From the NCBI GenBank assembly GCA_019802505.1, contig JAFMOC010000007.1:10280001-10344000 (forward strand): a stretch of DNA of 64,000 nucleotides, given 5' to 3'. The position numbers and the translations under genes are program-made. Below, in pieces: positions 42,641 through 57,095 of this stretch. The number at the start of each line of letters is the position of its first letter. The first letter of the stretch is position 1. Source of the DNA: Corydoras sp. C115 (lineage: Eukaryota; Chordata; Actinopteri; Siluriformes; Callichthyidae). A model generated the notes under the pieces. The model had not been told where the DNA came from. It made no database searches and worked only from the letters and a program-made list of their open reading frames with translations.

Positions 42641-43015
42641 TCTTAGGTCACGTCCCAAACAACAAGCCGCGTAGTAGGGAGGGTGTTCAAATTGCAGACG
42701 TCCTACGATAGCTCACTGTGTGGAAGTGCATGATGCATTTGAGACCGGGCCTAATTCCGCCCGGTGTTTAGATGCAGCGTTAACTTTGGACTTCCGCGTG
42801 AGCCTGGCGTCGTCATTTCCGGGTGCGTCCGAATACCGCAGAGATAAGCATCAGTGGGTGAGATGTAAATGGAGGTGGAAGATAAAAGTGTGTGGACTCG
42901 GACACCGCAGACACTGAGCGCAGCCGAGATCCCGCTGTGAGCCGCTGCGCTTCTGCGTGCCAGGGTCAAGCGCGGCATCGACACACGTCCAGACAGCCAT
43001 CTTTCCTGAACGCGA
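42640..43015 (+). promoter_or_regulatory. atrn: atrn promoter / CpG-rich 5' region
   Basis: CpG density rises from about 42650 and continues through exon 1. ETS-like sites CTTCCG (42791) and TTCCGG (42817) are visible, and there is no TATA box, consistent with a broad housekeeping-type promoter. The start site is not determined. Confidence 0.5.
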
Positions 43016-43281
43016 ATGGCCGCGGAGGTTGACAGGGCCGGTGGACGGAGAGGGAGCGCGCTGCCGGCTGCGACTGGGACAGGCCTCCGCCGGGTACAAT
43101 GGCGGACTGTTCTCCTGGTCTGTGTTGCTGCTGTGGGGCTGCTGGCTGTGCCCGCTGGCGCCGAGGCGAAAGAATGCGAGAAGCCCTGTGTGAACGGTCA
43201 GTGTGACCCAGCGAGCGGTAGCTGCGTCTGTGAGCCGGGCTGGGTGGAGGATCAGTGCCAACACTGCGGCGGTCGCTTCAG
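43016..43281 (+). CDS. atrn: atrn exon 1
   Basis: Encodes MAAEVDRAGG, the hydrophobic stretch TVLLVCVAAVGLLAVPAG and the first EGF-like module ending CQHCGGRF. The donor splits Arg AG|G. Confidence 0.9.
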
Positions 43282-46200
43282 GTCAGAGCCCCATCATTCT
43301 GTCTCATTCTGTCTCATTCGGTCTCATTCGGTCTCCTAGAGCACCGGCTCTTTCTCACCTGTTAGTCACATCACCAGCCGTCGTTAGTGTGTTCTGTCGG
43401 TAGCCTGGCCGTGACCCTGATCGATGCTGTGATTTGTTTCAGCTCTGCTCTTGATAAGCTCGGTTAATGTGTAATCCACGCGCAGGACGCAGGTATCGTA
43501 TCGGAAACGTGCAACGTTCTGCAACGTTCTGCACCTTGAAATGTTGCTCCGACTTCTTTCCTGTACCTGTCAGCCGACTTCGGTTCGTGTTCAGTGAGTG
43601 TTAAACTGAGCATGTAACATGACCGTTTGCCCCTGCATCGCTCTCACAGTTACCTGATTTGCAGCAGCCCTGCATGCAGAACTGTTTATCCAATGTCTAT
43701 GATGATGATGATGATGAAAAAATGGTGATGAATAATAGAGTTAATATTAGAATTCTCAGGGTCCATAAGATGACAACGTATTGAGAGATCATAATGTGTC
43801 ATTTCATCGGTTTATATTAAAACAGATTCAAATGAACAAATAACACTTAAGGATCACTTCATTAGGTAAACGTCATTGTCCAGCTATTGTCCCTATTAGT
43901 CTGCTCTTTAATAGTGAGTACCTCCAGAGGGCAGGTGCTAATTGGGTGATTCTTAGCACAGTTCTTAGCACTGCAGTAACACTGACCTGGTGGTTCTAGT
44001 GAGTGCTGTGCTGACATGAGTGGACCAGATACAGTAGTGCCACTGTGTATTCACTGTGCACTCAGGTACACATATGAACTCTTGATCTTGCAGCTGTAAT
44101 ATCAGAGAGAGTATATCTGTTGACTTTATTTCCAGTTTACCATATTACCTTCTTAAATCAGGGGTTTTAGTGCTTTGTGTATTGAGCTGTACTGTACAGA
44201 AACATGTAGTCCGCTGTTGAGTCCATACGCTCTATGACCTGCTTCTGTACTACCATCTTTCTTGTGATTTCCTCATTTATTTACACTCCTGCATATGTAT
44301 TATAATTAAAAGTGAAGTGGCTTTTATTGTCAGTTCCAGGCAAGTGATGGGTTAAAATAAAATTACATTGTTACATTGTTCTTTTACTACAGTTTTATAA
44401 AGGATTGACAACAGAAAGTGTAGATTGAAGTGATGTGGGTGGAGAAGAGGCTTCCTCTGCATCACTCTCCCATACAGCATCTCATGTGTAAAGTGGGCAG
44501 AATAGTTGGATGATGCACAGTGACTCCATCAGCAGCAAGATGATGTTGTAGGTCTTTGATGCTGGTCTGTGGGTTGACTCTGACTGTTCTCAATATCTTT
44601 CACTTCTGTTTATCTGATATTTTTCTTGGTCTGCCACTTCAAGCCTTGACTTGAATTGAGCCCGTGGTCTTCCATTTTCTCAATGTTTCTCACAGTGGAG
44701 TGAAAGCTGAAATCTCGGACATTGCTTTCTGTATCGTTCCCCTAAACCATGACGGTGAACAATCTTTGTTTTCAGGTCATTTGAAAGTTGAGACTCCCTT
44801 GCTGCGACTCTTCAGACAAGATGCAAAGAGGAGAAAAACTAACAATTGCCCCTTTTCAATACTCTGAACGTACCAAACCAAATTTGAGTTCCAATAATTA
44901 ATTCTAAAAGGTTTTGAAATCAATAAAATGACATCAGTGCCCAAATTTATGCACCTGCCTAATTTTTTTTAACCAATTATTGCACACCTTCTGTAAATCA
45001 TATAAACTTCATTTCACTTCTCAAATATCACTGTGTTTGTCCCCTATATGATATATTTATCTGTTTTTTTTTATCCAAGCAACGAATGATTTATAAAGGT
45101 AAATCGGGAAAATTAACAAGGCTGCCCAAGCTTTCGCACCCCACTGTATAGTAATCCAACAAATGCAAGAGAGTAAACCTAGTGAGTGCAGTAAACCATA
45201 ATTAAAATCTGATGTGGAATCTGCATACAAGTTAATAACGCACATTGCATTGCACAACTATAATAATAAACTAGCTAATGGTATAAATTCTTATGTGAAT
45301 GGTTGGTCAAATTTTACATTTTGATGATCCTCCAGGTAAAGTCTATTCCCATAACAGAAAACAGGTTTTAATTTACGTCTTTGAGAAAGAAAAACACATT
45401 TTTCTTACTTGTTGGATGCTTTGGATAAAAGCGTCAACTGCATGTAAATAAAATCTGTTCTGGACAAAGATAATGGCACATTTAATACATTTATTTGATT
45501 TTGGACCCATTTATTAAATCCAGCAAAATTAAAAAGTTGTTTATAAAGGTTTGTAAACAAATATCTTCTTTAAATATGTTTCCTTTAGCCAATGACATAC
45601 TAACCCAATGACAATGACACACTTGTCACTGGCAAACTATTGCATAAAAGTGTATGATCAGCGCACCTTCTATGTATAAATGTATAATGGTTCGCGTCAA
45701 TTTGATTAATTATGGCAGCATGTGATCTGTGTGATTATTATAATAAATGCATTGAGGCGTCATTTGTATTCCTGGTTGTCTGCACCAGTTCACAAGTAGT
45801 TCTAGCTCAGTTCTCTGTGTCAACTTGACTTTTGTGTGAATGAAACATTCTACAGATGTGTCAGTCAGATGGCAAATTACTTGTATTCAAACACTGTTTA
45901 GCAACATAGTTAAAAGCAGCAGGGTTAACAGTAGTGGACTGAGTACTTACTGAATATGCTCTCCCAATAGGTAAGTCCAAGACTTACAGGAGATAGTATT
46001 AAGAATTATCAGACTTACCTTTTTTGTGAACTGAAGTCAATGAACAAAAGTCTCACAGTGTTGCACATAAAACGGCTTCAGGTGAATGTGATAAAACTAT
46101 TTCTGTTGAATGTTTCTGATTCGATTAAATATATGCTAACTTTTCCTCCTCTGTCCTGTGCTTAATAAATCCCATTTCCAGTAGTCATTGTGTCCTGGTT

Positions 46201-49200
46201 AAAGCTCCGCAGGCATCTCTAGCAGGGATGCCTGGGTCCCCCATATCTCTGTTTTTGGAAGACGCTTCAAAATCTGAAAGAAAGCCTCACCAGAATAAAA
46301 GCTGTTACAGCTGCAAAACGGGGCAAGACCAATTCAATCCTAATGCCTATGGATTTTAAAATGGGGTGGCAAAAATGAAGTGTTATGGAATACAACTTGA
46401 ACTTTTGTCACATTACATCCACATTTGTATTTTATTGAGATCTTAAGTAATATACCAGCACAAAGCAGAACATAATTGTGAGGTGGAACAAAAATAAAAA
46501 ATGTTTGTGATGTGCAAAAGTATTCAGCACCCTTTATGCTGATACTCCTAAATAGAATCCAGCAAAATCAATTGCCTTCCAAAGCAACTTAGTTAAAGTT
46601 AAAAGTGTCCAGCGGTGTGTAATTTATTCTCAGTAATTATGCACTTATCCTGTGAAGGCCTCAGTGGTTTGTCAGAGAACAACAGTGGACCAATGAACTC
46701 CCCAGACAGGTCAGAGATAAGGTTCAGAATCAGAATTCTTTATGGAGAAGTTTAAAGCAGGGTTAGGTTATAAAAAACATATCCCAAGTTTTTAAGCATC
46801 ACATGAAGCATTGTTCAATCCAAAAATAGTATTCAACAACTGCAAACATACCAAGATATCCACCCAAACTGACAGATCGAGCATGGAGAACACTGGTCAG
46901 AGAAGCAGCCAAGAGGCCCATGGTCACTCTGGAGGAGAAAATCTGTCCACAGGACACCTATAGCATTTTACAAATCTGGCTTTTATGGAAGTGTGTCAAG
47001 AAGAAAACCATTGTTGGATGAAACCAGAAAAGCCATAGAGCTGGCACAGCAAACATATGGAAGAAGGTACTGTTGTCAGATGAGACCAAAGTTGAACATT
47101 TTGGCCTAAATGCACTGTGTGGTGGAGAAGTAACACTGCTCATCACCCTGAACATACCATCCCCACCGGGAAACATGGTGGTGGCAGCATTATGCTGTGG
47201 GGATGCTTTTATTCAGCAGGGATAGGGAAGCATGTCTGCGGTGATGAGAAGATGGATGGAGCTAAATAAAGGGCAGTCCTGGAAGAACCTGTTTGAGGCT
47301 GCAAAAGACTGAATGAGAGGCAACATCCAAATGATTCTTAAAATACAGCCAGATCTGAAAACCATATATCATTTTTGTTCCACTTCACAATTCTGTGCTA
47401 CTGTGTTTTGCTCTATAACAAAATATTTTTATAAAATTCTTATTTTTTTCACAAAATATGATAAGGTTCAAGAGGTATTAGTACGTTTGCAAGCCACTGT
47501 TTATGTTGTCTTTCACTTTTATACTGCTATAAAGCTTCTTTATTTCCACAAGAAAGATGTTTGTTCAGTAATGAGCATGTTGTCTTATATATACAGTTTG
47601 TTTCCCTTTAAATATAATGAAATGATTTTTCTTTGTAATGCTTTTTTTGGTCACATGATGTTAAATATACACTATTAATAGGTTCTTTGTGTGAATGACC
47701 ATACTTTACTGTCATTTCGCCATCAGAAGTCTAGTATTAATAGCATTACTTAGTCATATTTAGTGAAGTAACATTAAAAAGAAAGAAAAAATAAATAAAA
47801 TAACATAACGAATAACAATCAGGTTTGATGAACTTACAGTATAGTTGGTTTTCTCCATGGCTTCTGACTTGTGGTGTTCTCATTTGTAAGTTGCTTTGGA
47901 TAAAAGCGTCTGCTAAATGTAAATGTAAGATGTAAAATATAAAAGTTAACTAGTGATTACTGAGGTGGTGTTGCAGTGTGTTGTGCTGTTACAAGTAAGT
48001 CAGGTAAATTTGTGCTGCTGGACTTTATAAATACTGTATTCACTCTTTGTGCACTTTTATTATACACAAAGCTAATTGATTCGCTATGTGAGGTAAATTT
48101 AAGGTCAGAGTATGTATTGTCTTTTGCTGCACAATTTGTGTTCTCATCCAGTTTTTTTTTTTTTATCAGTGTTTACATAATAGATATTTATTTTGTTAGT
48201 GGACTGTTTGCAGTCCAACAGTGATCCTGAGGAGTCAAAGCGCTGGGGTACCAGAAATACAAACATAAACATGCCATCACCAAATAATTGTCACTAAACT
48301 TGGTAAAAAAATTAAAAAGAAGTGCAACAGATGGATTGCAGCATGAGACTTTAGAACTAGTAAATGTACTTGTGTGGTAAGTCGAAGGATTAAACGCACA
48401 CAAGCATGTTCTGTTTTTCACTTCTACATTTACATTCTAAACTGATTTCTGTTTAATGTCTGTTTTGCTTTTCATTGTTGTTACAGAAGTGCTGCTGTAT
48501 GTGATTTACACAGAGGGCCTTAGCAAAGCTTTATATCACCATTCCAGACATTTTATTTTCTCAACCTCTCCTGTTGTTTTGCACAGGCTGACTGGACCCT
48601 CTGGATATCTGTCCGATGGACCAGGAAACTACAAACATAAAACAAAGTGTACGTGGCTCATAGAGGGACAGTAAGTATTGCTTCCTCTTTTATCATTAGG
48701 ACTGTACAAGAAGTTGTGTTTTTATGGCATAGAGTTGCAGGAGTGATCTGGCTTAGACGGCTATCTGCCAGACTGAAAGGGAAAAATTTAGACAAGGTGG
48801 TAGGGATATGTGCAGAGGGATGCTATGGATGGAGCTAACAGGCATGAGGAGCCTGGATGAGGATAATGGATAAGGGAAACATGCAGGTGGTTGAGTCAAC
48901 TAAGGATAATGCTTTTGACGGAGTAAAAAAGAGAATGCTGATTCTTCATATTCTGAGGGTTTGTTATACAGAGCTGCTTGAAGGTTTTCCATATTTTTGC
49001 TGTATCTTTGGCCTAAAACTTTTTTTTTTTTAAATCTACAAAGCAGATTTTTAAACACGTCCTAAAAGTAGATTAAGAAAATAAAATCTAACAAATGAGA
49101 GAAGAATATTAATCTTAATCTTTTAGTTATTTGAAAATAAAATCCAATATTACACATCTGTAAACGCCAAAATGTATGTTAGCCTTTACTTTTAGTACCT

Positions 49201-52200
49201 CATCTGACCTCCTTGTCCTACACTAACTGTAATTAAATGTTTCTGGTCATTTATAATTAGTCCTTGCACATTAACTAATAAGAAAGTAGTTTAGCCCATT
49301 CTTCCATGCAGAACCGCTTAAACTTTTTAATATTGGTGGACTACATAACATGATCTGCCTGCTTCAGGTCTAACCACAGCATTTCTGCTGGTTTAAGGAA
49401 AGGACTTTCATTCCATTCTTTGGTAAAAAAAAATTGTGGACTTTAAAGTTACTTTGGGTTGCCAAGTAATCTAGCTGACTTACTCATTTAGTTGTTTGTG
49501 TGATCTTTATATGATAATCACTCTTGGGCAGGGTGTCTGTTATATTCAGTGCTCAGAACTGTAATAATGTCTGGAATATGTTAGCTGTTGTATTGAGCAA
49601 CTACTGACATGCATTCTCAATTTATGTCATATTTGCAGACCTAACACTATATTAAGGCTACGCTTTGAGCACTTTGCCACTGAGTGCAGCTGGGATCACC
49701 TGTATGTGTACGATGGAGACTCCATATACTCTCCGTTACTGGCTGCATTCAGGTACTGGGCTTTGTTTCATTCATTTTGCATGTTTGGGAATTTGTGTTT
49801 AAAATTAGATATTCTTTATTTAATATGTTGGAACAACCAGATCTAGGTGGAAAGATTTGGCATTGTTCTCCTTTTAAGGTTTTGACATTTTCGCATGTAC
49901 TGCTATGTTTCTCCTGTGATCTAACATTTGTATCATGCTGTAATCTATCACATGTCAGGGTTTGTTATCTTTGATGACTTCACACGTGCTTTTAACAAGA
50001 CCAATAAGGAGAAGAGCTTATTTTAGAAGAAAGTGATTTAAGTGTCATTATAATTTGTGTTACTGTGATATTTCAAAATATCTGACCTTAAACACAAAGT
50101 CTGGTGATCATGTGTATTAAAATTATTTTATCTCATCTTTATTACCTTCTGTTTAATCGTGTCCTAAAGTAACTGGAAGGGTTCCCCTTTCCTGTTCTGG
50201 GTAGAATGTTTTAGGTGCCTAAAGTAATCCTTTGCTGGAGACATAAGGGCATTTTAGAGCAGCCAGTTCACCCTGAATCCATGTTTCTGTGGGAGTAAAG
50301 TGGAGAATCCGGAGAAAATCCACATGAACTCGGGGAGAACATGGAAACTCCGATATGCCCCCATGCTGTAAATACTGCCCATATAAAAACACATACATTT
50401 GATATAATAAACTTATAAAAGTCATCTGAGCCAGTAGTTCTCTGTTTTTTCAGTTATGCCCCCTTTGGAAGATGAAAAATTTTCAAAACCGGCTTCAGTA
50501 AATGGGCAGATACACCCAGGACAGAGCGCAAATCAATTGCTGGACACACACAAACACACTCTATATAGGGCATTTTAGAGCAATTTACCTTGAATTCATA
50601 TTTTTGAACAATGGAAGGAAACCTCAGAACCTGGAGGAAACCCATGTGGACACAGGAAGAACATGGAAACTCCACCCAGATTGGAATTTGAACTTGGATC
50701 CCCAGTGCTGAGAGGCGAACATGCTAACATCTAACCCACCGTGCTGCCCTGCAAAAATATATATATAACAAAGTTTATTCTTTGCGAAAATGAAATGTGT
50801 AGCATTGTGACATCACTATTAAAAACCTCTCAGTTCTGTAAATCAAGATTTTTGATTTACACTTCAAAAATCACACACTTAAAAATAAATATTATTAAAA
50901 TGCAATAAAAACAAGACTCCCATTCGCTTTGATTTATAGTTGGGTTATGATTTTTAAAGTAATTTTAATAAAATGTTTATAATATTAAATTTTAATTTAA
51001 TAAGTTTATATCTCTAACACAAACTTGTATATGTGAAATCTTCAAAAAAAAAAAAGATTAATTAGTGAGGACTATTGGACTATTTATATTCTAGTTATCC
51101 AGACTATAAATAATATTGCATGAGCATTGTGCAACTGTAATAAATAACAACATGGAGTAACACCAGAAGGAATTTCATATTCAAATATTAGTATTATACA
51201 GAACCCCTAATGAATACTCTGTACCTAAGCTTATTATTTATATGTATTTAATCATTTATTTTTCTTACATGATTAAAATTGCATAATAAAAATTACATGA
51301 TTGCAAAATTTAATACTATTACTTTTTAATGATGATGATGATAAACAAGTCAGAATCTTTAAACTGCACATGAGCTTAAATTTGTTATCAAAGAGGAGAG
51401 AAAGAATATTATTTAAATGAGCTAAGTTTATTGTTTTTATTTGAACCACACTTCCCAACTCACTTTAAAAATGTTTTTCTTATTTAAACCTCTTAGCAAA
51501 AATTTAATATTTCCTCTGCACTGATTTTCCATGTTTCAATATGTAGTGGCCTGATCGTTCCAGAGCAGTACACCAACGAGACGGTTCCAGAGGTAGTGTC
51601 GGAATCCGGATATGCTCTTCTCCACTTTTTTAGTGATGCAGCCTATAACCTAACTGGTTTTAATATCTCCTACAGGTGAGCTGAAAAAACCTATTGGCTA
51701 GCCTATTTGTGAGTAATCTAGTAGACTGTAATGTGTGTGTGTGTGTGTATAGTATTTTCTAGTAATTTCCAAAGTAACTAATTTATACTGGTCCCTTGTT
51801 CCCCAGTCATATCATCCATATATTAATTTCACAAAAATGCACTGATGCACAAAGCTTATATGCAAAGCCTAAAGCAAAACCTGAGACGTTAAACACATGT
51901 TAAACTGATTCTCCTCTCTTTCTTTCTCACACATTCACACATGCAAACACACACTCGTCAACTTCAGAAGAGAGTGAGCTGCCTACTAATGAGGAAACTT
52001 TAATGCCAGCTTGGGTTTAAATGCACCTCCAGTGCTGCTAAAATCAGCCATAACTAATACTGACTACCTAAAAGGCTGTTATTGTTTTGCTGACACCAAT
52101 GACATTTACCACATCAGTGAATAACAAATAACATTACACCGTATTCAGTTTTCTTTTATGGTTCACTAGAAGGCTTAATAGTATGCTAGGGCTCATTAAT

Positions 52201-55200
52201 ATTGCTGACTGTGCAGTCCTTCATATCAGTGTTAACACATTAATTCATTGATTTCTATCATTGTTTTATTCATCACACAATGGAAATTAGTGCTTAATGA
52301 TTAGTAGTTCCACATCTATGTGAGTAATCCAGACGAAGTTAATATTCATATAGTATTACCATCAGTTTACTAGTATGAAGTTGTAAATATTTGATAATAA
52401 TATATTATTATTATTGTGTAAATATTTGATAATAATACTATTATCTCAAAGTTGTTACTCATTAAGTTAGCATTGTTTTAAATTAGATTGTGACGTCACT
52501 GCTTAGTCCTAACTGGGCAGCTTTACATTCTTTACATACAATTCACTGCCATTCATTCATTCATTTCGAGACCATCAAGCCCATCACCAAGATATGTTCG
52601 CAAGCACCATTGCTATTTGAACGGCACAGGCGCAAGTCATAAGGCATGAAAATAGATGATTGACAGTGTGTAGGAAATCAGTGAGCATCGCAACATGCCT
52701 TGTGCAGGAAGTAAGATGATGACTGATGCCCAGTGTTTTTAATTTTTTAATATATACTATACTAATAAAATGATTTCCATTGGTTTGAGTTAGTGTTGGC
52801 CATGACTAGCCGTTCGAAACATCATTATGAAGTGTTTCGAACGGCTAGTCATGGCACACATCAAAACAATCCTCCCACCAACACTGGACCCCTGTCAGTT
52901 TGCATACCGTGAAAAACGATCTACAGAAGATGCAATCTGCTCCGCCCTCCACCCAGCCCTCACCCATCTTGACAAGAAAGACTCATATGTGAGAATGCTT
53001 TTTATAGATTTCAGCTCGGCATTCAATACCATCATACCCCAACAACTCATCTGCAAACTGGACAAGCTGGGGCTCAGTACCTCCCTCTGCAACTGGCTGC
53101 TGGACTTCCTCAAGCAGTGCGGGTAGGCAACAAAATCTCCAGCAACATTATACTGAGCACAGGAGCCCCCCAAGGCTGCGTCAGTCCATTACTCTTCACC
53201 CTACTGACACATGACTGCACAACAACCCACAACACAAATCACATAATGAAGTTTGCGGACAACACCACTCTAGTGGGTCTCATCACCAAAGGCGATGAGA
53301 CCTATTATAGAGAAGAGGTCAACCTCCTGACTACGTGGTGCAAGAACAACAACCTCCTGCTGAATTTCAACAAAACCAAGGAGATTGTTGTTGATTTCCA
53401 GAATGGTCAGACTCAATACCGACCCCTGACCATCGAAGGTGCAGCTGTGGAGCGAGTAAGCAGCACCAAATTCCTGGGCGTGCACATCAGCAAGGATCTC
53501 TCATGGACCGCCAACACAACCTCACTGGTAAAGAAAGCTCAGCGGCGCCTCTATTTCCTGCGTAAGCTCAAGCAGGCAAGGGCCCCTCCATCCATCATGA
53601 CCAGCTTCTATCGAGGCACCATCGAAAGCATCCTTTCCAGCTGCATTACTGTGTGGGGATGAAGCTGCACTGAGACCAACAGGAAGGCACTGCAGCGTGT
53701 TGTGAAAGCAGCTGGAAAGATTATTGGGGCTCCACTACCCTCAGTGCAAGACATATACACCACCCGCCTCACTCGGAAAGCAATAACAATTTCGAGTGAC
53801 ACGCACCACCTTGCACACCTTGTTTGTTCAGCATGCTCCCCTCTGGAAGAAGATACAGAAGTCTTCTTTCCAACACCACGAGACTCAAAAACAGCTTTTC
53901 CACCAGGCGGTAAGGATGCTGAATTCCCTGCACTCTGTTTCATCCGGACTACTAAGGAAATAAATCCATAAATCCATTGCACACATGCACACAAGACTCT
54001 TTTTTTTGCACTATTATGCCTTTTGCACAAAAATAAAAATTTAAGATTTTAACATTCTGCTGCTACGGTGACTGTGAAAAAAAACCTCTCACTGTATAAC
54101 ACAAACTTAGGTCTATATTTTTACTACTACTGTTACAAATCATATATTACTTATATATAATATATATTTATATTTATTATTATTTATTACTTTATTATTA
54201 TTATTATTATTATTAGCATTATTATTACTACTACTATTTATTGTTATTGCTGTTATTACTATAGTTATTATGTTGTTATTATTATTATTAGCATTACTGT
54301 TACTATTTAATTCGCATTTACATTGCCTTTCATTGTCACTACATAATCATAGTATTTAAACTTTTTTTACTTTTAAATTCCATTACATCACACTGCATTT
54401 CACTTTCTTGTTTTATGTATAAATGTCTGTAACCGTGGGACAGCGAGGAATGTAATTTCGATTAATTTGTATGTATAGAACATGTAAAGGAATTGACAAT
54501 AAAGCCTACTTTGACTAATTTAAATGTTCATGGTTAATAGCACAAAGCCCAACGTTTATCTGGTACAGATAAAAAAAAAAAAAAACGTTTAGGGACTGTC
54601 GTGGTTAACCAGCCTTGTGACCTGAAGGTCCCCGGTTCGATTCTTGGTCTCACCAAGTACTATGGCGTTCTGAAGTGCTTTTGCAAGTCATCTAACCCCA
54701 ATTGCTCCCCGGGATCCATACACAGGGCTACCCACCGCTCCAGGAACATGTCCTCACCTCACTCAGTGTGTGTAATTCACCTCAAGGATTGGTTAAATGT
54801 AGGCAAATTCCTTTATGTGTAAGCACAGTAGACACGATGGATCAAATTATCTTTATTACTTACTCATTTTTTGTTGTTTGTTTAAAAAGGTTTCAGCTCA
54901 TTGGTGGCTTCTCACATTATAGTATACTCAAAACCAAAAAATACGATTAAATAGACAATATTTGGTGTGTATCTTGCATGAGCTAAACTGCAAAAAATCA
55001 TCACCAAATTATTTTTGTTTAAAACTATTTCTAACATATTCCCCTCTCCCTCATTCTCTGTGTTTAAATCCAAAACCTTTTTTCGTTTGCAGAATGAACA
55101 TGTGCTTTAACAACTGCTCAGGCCATGGTGTGTGTCAGCTTTCCAACTCCAGTGACATGGTGCAATGCGAGTGTGAGGAGGGTTGGAAGGGTGATGCCTG

Positions 55201-57060
55201 TGATATCCCATACTGTGCCTCAGACTGTGGCTACCCTGTGCGTGGTCAGTGTCAAAGTGCTGACAAATACTGTCTCTGTAAGCCTGGCTGGCAAGGTGAG
55301 CTGTCTTTCTGACTGATCTAATGGAAAGAAAATTGTCAGCGGGGCAAACAAACAGTTTTTGTTGCACATAATGCAGTTAATGATTTATGTGATCTGGATT
55401 GCTGAATTGTGTAGCTGGATATTAAGCTGCAACAGTTTCACATCATACAGTTTTCTGTTCAAACTAAATGTCTCAGTTTATCATTGGTTGGCTGGAATGC
55501 AGGTGTGATTCATGAAAATTATGATTCATGAATTCTGTTTTTAGTTTTTTTTTTTTCCTTCATTCTCTCTCTTTATATTCTATTTAATTTATAGTACATC
55601 ATTTAAACTCCTTTGTTTTACCTTGTAAGCTTATTCAGGGCCACATACTCTTATGGTGAATTTCCCCACACAACGTAACTTTATGTATAACAGCATTTAG
55701 TCATCTAACATACTGAGGGTGTCAGAGTGTAGCACTATAAAAATTCCACTGTTGTAAAGTTATTTTCAGATTTGTTACTGTGACTTGTGTGGGGAATTTT
55801 AATCTGGCTTCACTGCACTGTTCTCTGAGTGGGCTCCGTTTATTCTAGTTGTGAGTCAGATCTTCTTGAAGGTCTGAATGCAGTGTGGGATTTGTTCTAT
55901 ATGCTGAGAGAGTGTGTCAGACATTCAGAGATTGACACCAGGTTGTCTTACATTATTCAGTCCAACATGATTTAAAAAAAAAAACATTACATTGTTATAG
56001 CGTTTGATCTGTTCACTTCAACTTGTACATATAACTATGTGGGAAAATGTTTCTAAAATCTGTGTAAATGTTGTGAATGACAGGATATCTACAAATTAAT
56101 CATTCTTTTTATATTTCTCTACTGTGTAAATAAAATTTAAAAAGAGAAATTTGCATCATTTTACCAAATATGGTTAGAATATAAAACTCACCTACTGTCC
56201 ATGTGTGTTTTTAGGCTCTGATTGTTCAGTATCAGTACCTGCTAAAGTTTCATTTTGGACATATGAGGATTACAGTGGATATGGCTTGGCACGGGCATCC
56301 CATAAAGCTGTAGTGCATGAAGACATTATGTGGGTGATCGGTGGGCATGTGTTTAACTACACCAAGTACCAGATGGTGATTGCGTGAGTTTACATGCACA
56401 AAAGACATCATTTAAATGAAACTTTATTAATTTATATTTATATTTTATATTTAAAGTCATTTAATTCTTTACTTATTGTGCCATTTTGTTCTTATCCTCA
56501 CTTTGTGATCAAGTGCATTAATACATTCAATTACTACATTCAAAGTTGGATTTTGCTGTCGTGTCATTTTAGTTTTATAATCAATCAAATGATTTCATGG
56601 TTTTATTTTATTAACAACCTGTGGATATAACCAGTTATATTACATCTAAGAGATTTGTCTTTCACTTAAGTAAGAGGACATTACAGACTGTTACATAATG
56701 CATAACAGCTTTTTTTCCTTCTTGGGACACATAGTTACCATGATGCATTTACATTGTCATTTAGCAGATATTTTTATCCAAAGTGACTCACAAGTGAGAG
56801 TAGGCCAGAGTCAGGGCCTTGAATTTAATGTGAGTACCTACAGGAAACCAGAAGTGAGAGATGAGTAGTGAAGTAAAATGGACTTGATAAGGTTGGTTAA
56901 ACACAAGACAAACTGCAAATTCCAGCTGGAGAGGCTTGAACATAAAAGCTGGGAGACTTGCAAGCAATCCAATGCAGCAATCAGACTGGGAGAGGATGAG
57001 CAGCTGTAGTTTTTCAGTTGTACATTTTTCCCAGTTTCTTTACATCTCTATCACAGGAAA

Positions 57061-57095
<35 letters not shown>

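Larger units (their letters stand above)
43282..48586 (+). other. atrn intron 1
   Basis: A 5.3-kb intron containing several DNA-transposon remnants and a retroposon tail at 47815-47935. No extra exon is recognised. Confidence 0.8.
49753..51546 (+). other. atrn intron 3
   Basis: Two old, diverged SINE fragments; otherwise AT-rich. Confidence 0.75.
51676..55092 (+). other. atrn intron 4
   Basis: A 3.4-kb intron holding the LINE and an adjacent SINE. Confidence 0.85.

Noticed and set aside
52827..53662. LINE reverse transcriptase as a functional gene
   Set aside because: Frameshift, in-frame stop and FADN in place of the catalytic FADD/YADD show it is dead.
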